Assembly: GCA_021300125.1 (NCBI GenBank)
Contig: JAJTHX010000111.1
Span: forward strand, 1-5,698
Origin: Betaproteobacteria bacterium
GTDB lineage: Bacteria > Pseudomonadota > Gammaproteobacteria > Burkholderiales > SG8-41
Reading direction: 5' to 3'
DNA length: 5,698 bases
Under the pieces are notes generated by a model that saw only the letters and a program-made list of their open reading frames with translations, was not told the origin of the DNA and made no database searches. Shown piece by piece: positions 1 through 5,503 of this stretch (position 1 is the first letter of the stretch; every line of letters begins with the position of its first letter). A program made the translations under genes and the position numbers.

Positions 1-930
1 CGTCATTACCAGACCGACGAAGCCTTGTATGCGAACTTCACCAAGGCCACCGGCATCAAGTTGAACCGCATCGAGGCCGGCGAAGATCCGCTGATCGAAA
101 GGCTGCGCAACGAAGGTTCGGCCTCACCTGCTGATGTGCTGGTCACCGTGGATGCCGGACGCCTCTGGCGCGCCGAGCAGATGGGCCTGTTCCAGCCGAT
201 CGAGTCCAAAGTGCTGGCGAGCCGCCTGCCCGAGAACATGCGCAATCCGAACAATCAGTGGTTCGGGTTTTCCGCCCGCGCACGCGTGCTGGTGTACAAC
301 AAGTCCCTGCTGAAAGCCGGCGAAGTGCTGAACTACGAGGATCTCGCGGATCCCAAGCTGAAGGGCAAGGTATGCAGCCGTTCCGGCGGCCACATCTACA
401 ACCTGTCGCTGATGAGCGCCCTGATCGAACACTGGGGCGAGGCCAAGGCCGAGGCATGGGCCAAGGGCGTCGTGGCCAACCTGGCGCGTACGCCACGTGG
501 CGGCGACGCCGACCAGATCCGCGCCGTCTCCGCCGGCGAATGCGCCGTAGCGATCAGCAACGACTACTACTACGCCCGCCTGATGCGCTCGGACAACCCC
601 GATGACCGCAAGGTGGTGGACGCCACGGCACTGGTCTATCCGAACCAGAAAAGCTTCGGCACCCACATGAACGTCTCGGGAGCCGGCGTGATCAAGACCT
701 CGAAAAACCGCGATGCCGCGGTGCGTTACCTCGAGTATCTCGCCAGCGATGCCGCACAGAGCTACTTTGCCGACGGCAACAACGAGAGGCCGGTGGCAAG
801 GGGCGTGCAGATCAACAACAAGGCGCTCGCTTCGCTGGGCAATTTCAAGCAGGACACGCTCAACATCAGCGTGCTGGGCCGGAATCAGCCGCTGGCACAG
901 AAGATTTTTGACCGCGTCGGCTTCCGCTGA
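1..930 (+). CDS. fbpA: Fe(III) ABC transporter periplasmic substrate-binding protein (FbpA/FutA type), 5' truncated by the window edge
   Basis: The protein binds ferric iron in the periplasm and delivers it to the inner-membrane permease. The reading frame is open from base 1, so signal peptide and start lie outside; 309 residues are visible against about 335-350 for the family. The TTG at 25 is an internal Leu codon, not the start. The visible N-terminus RHYQTDEALY is the hallmark first iron-ligand segment of FutA-like proteins (His2 and Tyr3 of the fragment). Further likely ligands are Tyr133 in GHIYN and two of the three tyrosines 189-191 in NDYYYARL; ligand roles are inferred from what I recall of cyanobacterial FutA structures. 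Motifs such as VLVYNKSLL, the DP-KLKGKVC segment and the C-terminal NNERPVARGV are also typical. The gene converges on the permease gene with a 19-base gap. Family assignment is firm; exact iron form and gene symbol are less so. Confidence 0.93.
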   Translation, partial: RHYQTDEALYANFTKATGIKLNRIEAGEDPLIERLRNEGSASPADVLVTVDAGRLWRAEQMGLFQPIESKVLASRLPENMRNPNNQWFGFSARARVLVYNKSLLKAGEVLNYEDLADPKLKGKVCSRSGGHIYNLSLMSALIEHWGEAKAEAWAKGVVANLARTPRGGDADQIRAVSAGECAVAISNDYYYARLMRSDNPDDRKVVDATALVYPNQKSFGTHMNVSGAGVIKTSKNRDAAVRYLEYLASDAAQSYFADGNNERPVARGVQINNKALASLGNFKQDTLNISVLGRNQPLAQKIFDRVGFR

Positions 931-949
931 CTCGCCTGCACCAGCCGCT

Positions 950-2629
950 TCAGGACTGCGCCCCGCCCGCGGGGCGCAGGATCATCCGCGAGAGCAGGAT
1001 CAACGGCAGCAGTCCGGCCAGCACGATGGTCAGTGCTGCCGTTGACGCTTCGGCAAGCCGCTCGTCGGCGGCCAGGTTGTAGGCCTGCACCGCCAGGGTG
1101 TCGAAGTTGAATGGCCGCATCACGAAAGTCGCCGGCAATTCCTTCATGACATCCACGAACACCAGCAGCCCGGCGGAAAGCGCACTGCGCCACAGCAGCG
1201 GCGCATGGACCCTGGCCAGCGTCGCCGACGGCCCGTAGCCCAGCGAGCGCGCCGCGTCATTCATGCTCGGCGTGATCTTGGCCAGACCCGCATCCACCGC
1301 CTGCAGCGACACCGCAAAAAAGCGCACCAGATAGGCATAGACCAGTGCGGCTATGCCGCCGGTGAGGATCAGCCCGGGATTGCTCCCGGTGGCGGCCTCG
1401 ATCCAGCCCGCGAGCAGGTGGTCGAGGCGCGTCACCGGAATCAGCACACCCACCGCGATCACCGCACCGGGCACGGCATAACCGAGCCCCGCGATGCGGT
1501 TGGCAATGCGCGTCATCGGGGAACGGGTGGCGCGCGCGGCATAGCCCACCACCAGCGCCAGCAGCACTGCGAGCAGCGCGGTCACTGCGGCAAGCGTCAC
1601 CGTATTGCGGGTCAGCATCAGATAGCGCGCGCCGAACTGGGCATCGCCGGAAGTCAGCGCCAAGTGCAGCATGACACCCGCCGGCAGCAGGAAGCCGAAC
1701 ACCAGCGGCGCCACGCAGAACAGCAGCGCCAGCGCTGCGCGCCAGCCGCGCAGGCGATAGACGTTGCGCAGCCGCTTGCGATGCGATGCGTTGTGAAAGC
1801 CCGCGCGGCTGCGGCTCAGGCGCTCGATCAGGAGCAGCAGGAAGACAAAGCCGAGCAGCACCGCCGATAGCTGCGCCGCGGCGGTATGGTCGCCAAGAGA
1901 AAACCACGCGCGGAAAATGCCGGTGGTGAAAGTCTGTACGCCGAAATAAGACACGGTGCCGTAATCGGCCAGCGTTTCCATCAACGCCAGCGCGACGCCA
2001 GCGACAATGCCCGGGCGCGCCAGCGGCAGCGCGACCCGGCGAAAGCTGCCCCAGGGGCCGTAACCGGAAACACGCGCCACCTCGAGCATGCTGTCGGACT
2101 GCTCGAGGAAGGCCGCACGGGCGAGCAGATAGACATAGGGATAGAGCACCAGCGACAGCATCAGCACCGCGCCCCCGAGCGAACGCACGTCGGGAAACCA
2201 GTAGTCGCCCGCTTTCCAGCCCATCCACTCGCGCAGGGCCGACTGCACCGGCCCGGCAAACTGCAGCAGGTCGGTGTAGGCATAGGCCATGACATACGCC
2301 GGCACCGCCATCGGCAGCAGCAGTGCCCACTCGAACACGCGATGGCCGGGAAAACGGCACATGGTGGTGATCCAGGCCGTGGTCACGCCGCCGACGGTCA
2401 CGCCCGCCGCGACGCCCAGCATCAGCAGCAGCGAGTTGCGCACATATTCCGGCAGCACCGTCGAAGCAAGATGACTCCAGGTGTCGGAAGACGGCGCGGT
2501 CAGGTTGAACATCACCACCAGCACCGGCAGCGCCAGCACCGCTGCGAGCACCACCGCGAGCACGGTCAGCGGGCGCGGCAAGGGCCAGCCCGGGGACTGG
2601 ACGGCGGTGACGGGTTGGATGCGGGTCAT
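950..2629 (-). CDS. fbpB: Ferric-iron ABC transporter permease, fused two-module FbpB type
   Basis: This inner-membrane permease forms the iron channel of the importer. From the ATG at 2629 it has 559 residues, normal for FbpB-type permeases in which two permease domains are fused. About twelve hydrophobic segments are visible, roughly at 21-41, 63-87, 98-120, 152-172, 205-224, 252-270, 298-325, 342-364, 380-400, 419-440, 482-500 and 530-550. Each half carries an EAA-type ATPase-contact loop: VARVSGYGPWGSFRRVALPL around 184-203 and DAARSLGYGPSATLARVHAP around 458-477. The frame can be extended to a TTG at 2743, but that codon lies inside the Fur-box candidate and upstream of the likely transcription start, and the extra 38 residues look non-coding. 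No strong Shine-Dalgarno sequence precedes 2629. The gene diverges from the ATPase gene and converges on the binding-protein gene. A hairpin-forming sequence encodes its last residues. Confidence 0.93.
   Translation of the reverse strand: MTRIQPVTAVQSPGWPLPRPLTVLAVVLAAVLALPVLVVMFNLTAPSSDTWSHLASTVLPEYVRNSLLLMLGVAAGVTVGGVTTAWITTMCRFPGHRVFEWALLLPMAVPAYVMAYAYTDLLQFAGPVQSALREWMGWKAGDYWFPDVRSLGGAVLMLSLVLYPYVYLLARAAFLEQSDSMLEVARVSGYGPWGSFRRVALPLARPGIVAGVALALMETLADYGTVSYFGVQTFTTGIFRAWFSLGDHTAAAQLSAVLLGFVFLLLLIERLSRSRAGFHNASHRKRLRNVYRLRGWRAALALLFCVAPLVFGFLLPAGVMLHLALTSGDAQFGARYLMLTRNTVTLAAVTALLAVLLALVVGYAARATRSPMTRIANRIAGLGYAVPGAVIAVGVLIPVTRLDHLLAGWIEAATGSNPGLILTGGIAALVYAYLVRFFAVSLQAVDAGLAKITPSMNDAARSLGYGPSATLARVHAPLLWRSALSAGLLVFVDVMKELPATFVMRPFNFDTLAVQAYNLAADERLAEASTAALTIVLAGLLPLILLSRMILRPAGGAQS
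956..979. terminator. GC-rich hairpin at the convergent ends of the binding-protein and permease genes
   Basis: A perfect 10-base-pair stem (CTGCGCCCCG / CGGGGCGCAG) encloses a four-base loop. It begins 26 bases after the binding-protein stop and encodes permease residues 551-558. No T-tract follows on either strand, so it is not a canonical intrinsic terminator. It could stabilise the 3' end of the binding-protein mRNA or limit read-through. Confidence 0.4.
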
Positions 2630-2733
2630 GTCAGAGTCAGTGGCTGCGGCAGGCCGGCAACGCAGCAGATCCTTGCCGGACTCCGCAGCGCCCGGGATCA
2701 GCCGCCTAAGTGTCGGAAAATTCAGGAGATTTG

Positions 2734-2739
2734 ATTTTA
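2734..2739 (-). promoter_or_regulatory. Possible -10 element (TAAAAT) of the permease gene
   Basis: On the minus strand TAAAAT matches the -10 consensus at five of six positions and overlaps the Fur-box candidate. The -35 region is poor: CTTACT at plus 2758-2763 matches at three of six. Transcription would begin near 2727, leaving an untranslated leader of about 100 bases before the ATG at 2629. Confidence 0.35.
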
Positions 2740-2754
2740 ACAAGAATCATTATC
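2736..2754. promoter_or_regulatory. Candidate Fur box between the divergent permease and ATPase genes
   Basis: The 19 bases match the classical Fur consensus GATAATGATAATCATTATC at 14 positions. On the minus strand one half of the 7-1-7 form is perfect (TGATAAT, plus 2749-2755) while the other half is degenerate. It lies in the only AT-rich patch between the two iron-transport genes and overlaps the minus-strand -10 candidate and the -35 region of the plus-strand promoter. Bound Fe-Fur could therefore block both promoters when iron is plentiful. The match is seen; Fur binding is inferred. Confidence 0.75.
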
Positions 2755-2767
2755 ACGAGTAAGCCAT

Positions 2768-2773
2768 TATAAT
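2768..2773 (+). promoter_or_regulatory. Perfect -10 element (TATAAT) of the ATPase gene
   Basis: TATAAT matches the sigma-70 -10 consensus fully and ends six bases before the ATG at 2780. The expected transcription start falls on or next to the ATG. No good -35 hexamer is seen at 16-18 bases spacing (around 2744-2751), where the Fur-box candidate lies. Confidence 0.6.
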
Positions 2774-2779
2774 TCCGGG

Positions 2780-3835
2780 ATGACTGCACGCCTCGAATTC
2801 AGCGCCGTCCACCACGCCTACGACGGCAGTCCGGTGCTGCACGGTGTCGATTTCACGGTGGAGCCCGGCGACATCGCCTGCCTGCTCGGCGCGAGCGGCT
2901 GCGGCAAGACCACCGTGCTGCGCTGCATTGCCGGATTCGAGCCGCTGCTCGCGGGCCAGGTGCTGCTCGATGGCGAGGTATTGAGCGCGCCCGGACTCAT
3001 GCTGCCGCCCGAACAGCGCCGCATCGGCATGGTGTTCCAGGACTACGCGCTGTTTCCGCACCTGACCGTGGCCGGCAACGTCGCCTTCGGTTTGCGCAAT
3101 GTCTCCGCCGCCGAACGCGATGCCCGGGTGCAGCAGCTGCTGGATCTGGTGGGATTGCCCGGCGCGGGCGGCAAATACACCCAGGAACTGTCCGGCGGAC
3201 AGCAGCAGCGGGTGGCGCTCGCGCGCGCGCTGGCGCCGCGGCCGCGGCTGCTGCTGCTCGACGAGCCCTTCTCCAATCTCGATGTGGAAATGCGCGAGCG
3301 CCTCAGCGTCGAAGTGCGCGACATCCTCAAGCGCGAGCGCATCACCGCAGTGCTGGTGACCCACGACCAGAACGAAGCCTTCAGCATCGGTGACCGCATC
3401 GGCATCGTGCGCGGCGGCCGCATCGAGCAGTGGGATACGCCCTATCAGATCTACCATGAGCCGCGCACGCGCTATGCCGCCGACTTCATCGGCAAGGGCC
3501 ACTTCCTGCCCGGCAGCGTGCTTGGCAACGGCAGGATCCGGCTGGAATTCGGAGAGTTCACGCCAGACGTGCCCCTGCAGTGGCCGTCTGGCACCGCGGT
3601 GGATGTGCTGCTGCGTCCCGATGACGTGCTGCACGACGACGCCAGCCTGATGCAGGCCACGGTGCTGCACAAGGCCTTCCGCGGCGCAGAATTCCTCTAC
3701 ACGCTGCAGTTGCCCCAGGGCGGCCTGGTCTATTCGTTGGTGCCCAGCCACCACAACCATGCACTGGGCGAGAAAATCGGCATCCGTCTCGAACTGGACC
3801 ACCTGGTCGCCTACCCGCGCGCGACCACGGCCTAG
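2780..3835 (+). CDS. fbpC: Ferric-iron ABC transporter ATP-binding protein (FbpC type)
   Basis: This cytoplasmic ATPase drives iron import through the permease. All nucleotide-binding motifs are intact in its 351 residues: Walker A GASGCGKTT at 37-45, Q-loop Gln87 in VFQDYALFPH, signature LSGGQQQR at 137-144, Walker B LLLLDEP at 157-163 with Glu162, D-loop SNLD at 165-168 and switch His195 in VTHDQNEA. After about residue 235 a C-terminal regulatory/TOBE-like domain follows (VDVLLRPDDV at 274-283, then beta-rich sequence), as in FbpC, AfuC and other CUT1/FbpC-like importers. Length is typical. The ATG at 2780 puts the first beta strand at the expected place. No Shine-Dalgarno sequence precedes it and a TATAAT ends six bases upstream. 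The iron substrate is inferred from the motif set plus the two neighbouring iron-transporter genes; sequence alone would allow another FbpC-like substrate. Confidence 0.95.
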   Translation: MTARLEFSAVHHAYDGSPVLHGVDFTVEPGDIACLLGASGCGKTTVLRCIAGFEPLLAGQVLLDGEVLSAPGLMLPPEQRRIGMVFQDYALFPHLTVAGNVAFGLRNVSAAERDARVQQLLDLVGLPGAGGKYTQELSGGQQQRVALARALAPRPRLLLLDEPFSNLDVEMRERLSVEVRDILKRERITAVLVTHDQNEAFSIGDRIGIVRGGRIEQWDTPYQIYHEPRTRYAADFIGKGHFLPGSVLGNGRIRLEFGEFTPDVPLQWPSGTAVDVLLRPDDVLHDDASLMQATVLHKAFRGAEFLYTLQLPQGGLVYSLVPSHHNHALGEKIGIRLELDHLVAYPRATTA

Positions 3836-4842
3836 GGCGGCGTCGCCGGGCGGCCCTGGCGCAAGGCCTGCGCCAGCTCATGCACCACCATCGCGTAATT
3901 GATGCTGCGGTTATAGCGGGTGATCACGTAAAAATTCTGCAGGCCCAGCCAGTAGCGCGGCCCCGCGGCCGACTGGGTGCTGAACAGGGTCGCCAGCGCA
4001 TCATCCGCAACCGGCTCGAGCGGCACCACGCCGCGCTTGCGGTACTCAGCCACTGCAAGATGGGGCTTCAGCCCCAGCCCGAGCAGCGTATCCAGCGCAC
4101 TGTCACCGGCCTCGACCGGGATCACCACCGGCTCACCCTCGCGCCAGCCGAACTCCCGGTAATAGTTGGCGACGCTGCCGATGGCATCGGCCACACGGCG
4201 CAGGTCGCGCACGCCGTCGCCGTCGAAATCCACCGCGTACTTGCGGTAGCTGCCGGGCATGAACTGCGGAATGCCGATGGCACCGGCAAAGGAGCCGCGC
4301 ACGCCCGGCCCGAGCTGGGTGTTTTCCCGTTGCAGCAGCAGGTATTGCTCCAGCTCGCCGCGGAAAAACTCGGCCCGACGGGGGTAACCGAAGGCCAGCG
4401 TCGCCAGTGCATCGAGCACCACCACGTTGCCAGTGAGCTTGCCGTACAGGGTCTCGACGCCGATGGTCGCAACGATCAGTTCCGGTGGCACGCGGAAGCG
4501 CGCGGCAGCACGCTCGAGCAGGGAGTGGTGTTCCTGCCAGAACTGCAGCCCACCGCGAATCCGCGCCTCGGTGACATGGCGGGCGCGGAATTCGTGCCAG
4601 GGCAGCGCAGTCGCCGGCGCGTCCATGGCGCGGATGATCGAATGCAGGAAGCGCGTCTCGCGCAGGATTTTCTCGAGCGCAGCGCCATCGAAGCCGTGGC
4701 GCTCAGCCATGTCGGCCGCAAAGGCGGCATAGGCCGCGTCATGGACGGGCCGCGCCGGTTGCTGCGCCAGCGCGGCAAAGCCACAAAAGCACCCGCAGGC
4801 CACCAGCACACGCCATATGCCGCTGAATCGATCCCGCTTCAA
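3832..4842 (-). CDS. mltB: Lytic murein transglycosylase B (MltB, GH103/SLT_2 family)
   Basis: The enzyme cleaves the beta-1,4 bond between N-acetylmuramic acid and N-acetylglucosamine in peptidoglycan, leaving 1,6-anhydro ends, and acts in the periplasm. In the 336-residue product the catalytic acid is Glu130 in IGVETLYG. Other MltB hallmarks are GAIGIPQFMPGSYRKYAVDF (188-207), an EF-hand-like loop DFDGDGVRD at 205-213 resembling the calcium site of E. coli Slt35, ANYYREFGWREGEPV (225-239) and the C-terminal ITRYNRS-INYAM segment. The N-terminus is a signal peptide. Signal peptidase I cleavage after ALA (24-26) looks plausible; LVAC at 13-16 resembles a lipobox but follows a very short hydrophobic run, so secretion versus lipidation is undecided. 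The start is TTG, chosen because GAGGAG lies five bases upstream and the signal peptide begins there. It converges on the ATPase gene with a four-base overlap and lies 79 bases downstream of the regulator gene. Confidence 0.95.
   Translation of the reverse strand: MKRDRFSGIWRVLVACGCFCGFAALAQQPARPVHDAAYAAFAADMAERHGFDGAALEKILRETRFLHSIIRAMDAPATALPWHEFRARHVTEARIRGGLQFWQEHHSLLERAAARFRVPPELIVATIGVETLYGKLTGNVVVLDALATLAFGYPRRAEFFRGELEQYLLLQRENTQLGPGVRGSFAGAIGIPQFMPGSYRKYAVDFDGDGVRDLRRVADAIGSVANYYREFGWREGEPVVIPVEAGDSALDTLLGLGLKPHLAVAEYRKRGVVPLEPVADDALATLFSTQSAAGPRYWLGLQNFYVITRYNRSINYAMVVHELAQALRQGRPATPP
3856..3876. terminator. Hairpin just past the ATPase stop, inside the end of mltB
   Basis: CTGGCGC (3856-3862) pairs perfectly with GCGCCAG (3870-3876) across a seven-base loop. 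It starts 21 bases past the ATPase stop and encodes MltB residues 323-329. There is no T-tract. GC-rich coding DNA often forms such stems by chance, so a terminator or mRNA-end role is only possible. Confidence 0.25.
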
Positions 4843-4847
4843 CCCGG

Positions 4848-4853
4848 CTCCTC
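4848..4853 (-). promoter_or_regulatory. Shine-Dalgarno sequence supporting the TTG start of mltB
   Basis: On the minus strand GAGGAG sits five bases before the TTG at 4842-4840. An ATG at 4855-4853 overlaps it but is out of frame with mltB. This decides the TTG as the start, because no in-frame ATG lies near the signal peptide. Confidence 0.75.
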
Positions 4854-4921
4854 ATCGCGCGCAAGAACGCGCACAAGGGCGGGAATTTACCAGAGCGGCG
4901 GCGTCAGGCCGAGGCGGCGCC

Positions 4922-5437
4922 TCAACGCTGCCGGAACGCAGAGGAAGGAAAGGATGGTGAGGACAGAGAGGATTGGGAGGAAGGGGAAGGGGAGTCCGAA
5001 TCCTCGCTGCCGTTTTGCGGTGGCGGAGCCGCATGCGGATAGGGGTCGATCACCGTGCCTTTGCCGAGATGCATGGCCAGCAGCGTGCGTCCGATTGCCA
5101 GCCACTGATCGCGCGCGGCAGCCGGCATGGCTTCGTAGGTCTTGATCAAGCCGACCACATCGCCATCAGCCAGGTCCACCTGCGCAGGCGCGGTGTCACC
5201 CACTGCAAGCCAGCGCGCCCGCACCTGCAGCGCATCGGCCACCTTGTAGAGGTTCTCGTGGGTCATGTTCTTAGTGTCGCCATTGATCCAGCGATGCACC
5301 GTCTGGCGCGGCAGGCCGATGCGGCGCCCGAGTTCCGCCACCGACTTCATCCCGCAGGCCGCCATCGCCATGCGAATTCGGGTTGCGATGGAATGTTCGG
5401 GATCGGCAGGTTCGGACTTGATGCGACCACGGGCCAT
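4922..5437 (-). CDS. XRE/Cro-CI-family helix-turn-helix transcriptional regulator with a Ser-rich tail
   Basis: This is a cytoplasmic DNA-binding protein of 171 residues, probably a repressor; its target is unknown. The helix-turn-helix domain spans about 16-78: scaffold helix SVAELGRRI at 32-40, recognition helix around PRQTVHRW at 43-50, then NLYKVADALQVRARWLAVGD, the segment common in phage CI-like and chromosomal XRE regulators. A short second part (about 88-128, VVGLIKTYEAMPAAARDQWL) resembles the helical extension often found in such proteins. No peptidase S24 domain is visible, so RecA-linked self-cleavage is unlikely. From about 143 the tail is almost only Ser, Pro, Asp and Gln and is encoded by a near-pure polypyrimidine strand. 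The ATG at 5437 has GGAG seven bases upstream. It is followed by mltB in the same direction; co-transcription is possible but there is a 79-base gap. Palindromes just upstream suggest autoregulation. Confidence 0.85.
   Translation of the reverse strand: MARGRIKSEPADPEHSIATRIRMAMAACGMKSVAELGRRIGLPRQTVHRWINGDTKNMTHENLYKVADALQVRARWLAVGDTAPAQVDLADGDVVGLIKTYEAMPAAARDQWLAIGRTLLAMHLGKGTVIDPYPHAAPPPQNGSEDSDSPSPSSQSSLSSPSFPSSAFRQR
4940..4994 (+). repeat. Polypurine/polypyrimidine tract within the regulator's 3' end
   Basis: Fifty of 55 bases on the plus strand are purines, and 4975-4994 is an unbroken G-rich purine run with runs of three, two, four and four Gs. On the coding (minus) strand it reads as TCC/TCT/CCT-like codons and yields the Ser/Pro-rich tail of the XRE regulator. 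The composition is unlike the rest of the gene and looks like simple-sequence expansion. Confidence 0.7.
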
Positions 5438-5444
5438 CTCTTTG

Positions 5445-5448
5445 CTCC
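5445..5448 (-). promoter_or_regulatory. Shine-Dalgarno sequence of the XRE regulator gene
   Basis: GGAG on the minus strand, seven bases before the ATG at 5437. It supports this start over any later in-frame Met codon, such as M23 or M25 inside the DNA-binding domain. Confidence 0.65.
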
Positions 5449-5455
5449 ACGCCTA

Positions 5456-5469
5456 CATTGAGGTCAATG
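5456..5469. promoter_or_regulatory. Palindrome CATTGAGGTCAATG, candidate operator of the XRE regulator
   Basis: A perfect inverted repeat with six-base arms (CATTGA / TCAATG) and a GG centre lies 19 bases upstream of the regulator's ATG, just before its Shine-Dalgarno sequence. Size and position fit the short dyads bound by XRE/Cro-like dimers that repress their own genes. Binding by this regulator is inferred. Confidence 0.45.
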
Positions 5470-5488
5470 AGGCGGGACACGTTAACGC

Positions 5489-5503
5489 TCTCGTCTTACG
5501 AGA
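5489..5503. promoter_or_regulatory. Second inverted repeat upstream of the regulator gene
   Basis: TCTCGT and ACGAGA form a perfect six-base inverted repeat around CTT. The arm sequence differs from that of the 5456-5469 palindrome, so it may be the site of another protein, a small RNA stem, or chance. An 8-base palindrome CGTTAACG (5480-5487) lies between the two. Confidence 0.25.

Noticed and set aside
124..666. 180-codon open frame on - opposite the binding-protein gene
   Set aside because: It is antisense to a well-recognised FutA/FbpA-like protein and has no family features of its own.
1886..2734. 282-codon open frame on + opposite the permease gene
   Set aside because: It is a shadow of the permease; its product is His/Arg/Gln-rich, without membrane segments or known motifs.
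2737..2765. TTAACA at 2737-2742 as the -35 of the ATPase promoter
   Set aside because: It matches five of six bases, but the gap to TATAAT is 25 bases, too long, and nothing -10-like lies at the right spacing.
2753..3802. 349-codon open frame on - opposite the ATPase gene
   Set aside because: It is antisense to an intact ABC ATPase; the His/Gln/Ala-rich product has no motifs and the length follows from GC-rich codon bias.
4857..4872. Stem GCGCG / CGCGC upstream of mltB as a possible terminator or leader element
   Set aside because: Only five base pairs of alternating GC with no T-tract; expected by chance in this composition.
3880..5145. 421-codon open frame on + opposite mltB and the regulator gene
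   Set aside because: It lies antisense to two genes with clear family motifs. Its product is rich in Arg, His, Gln and Gly without recognisable domains, as expected from antisense frames in GC-rich DNA.
4922..5437. XRE regulator as the antitoxin of a toxin-antitoxin pair or as a prophage repressor
   Set aside because: No small toxin-like gene adjoins it, no S24 peptidase domain or phage genes are visible, and its downstream neighbour is mltB. The right flank outside the window could change this.
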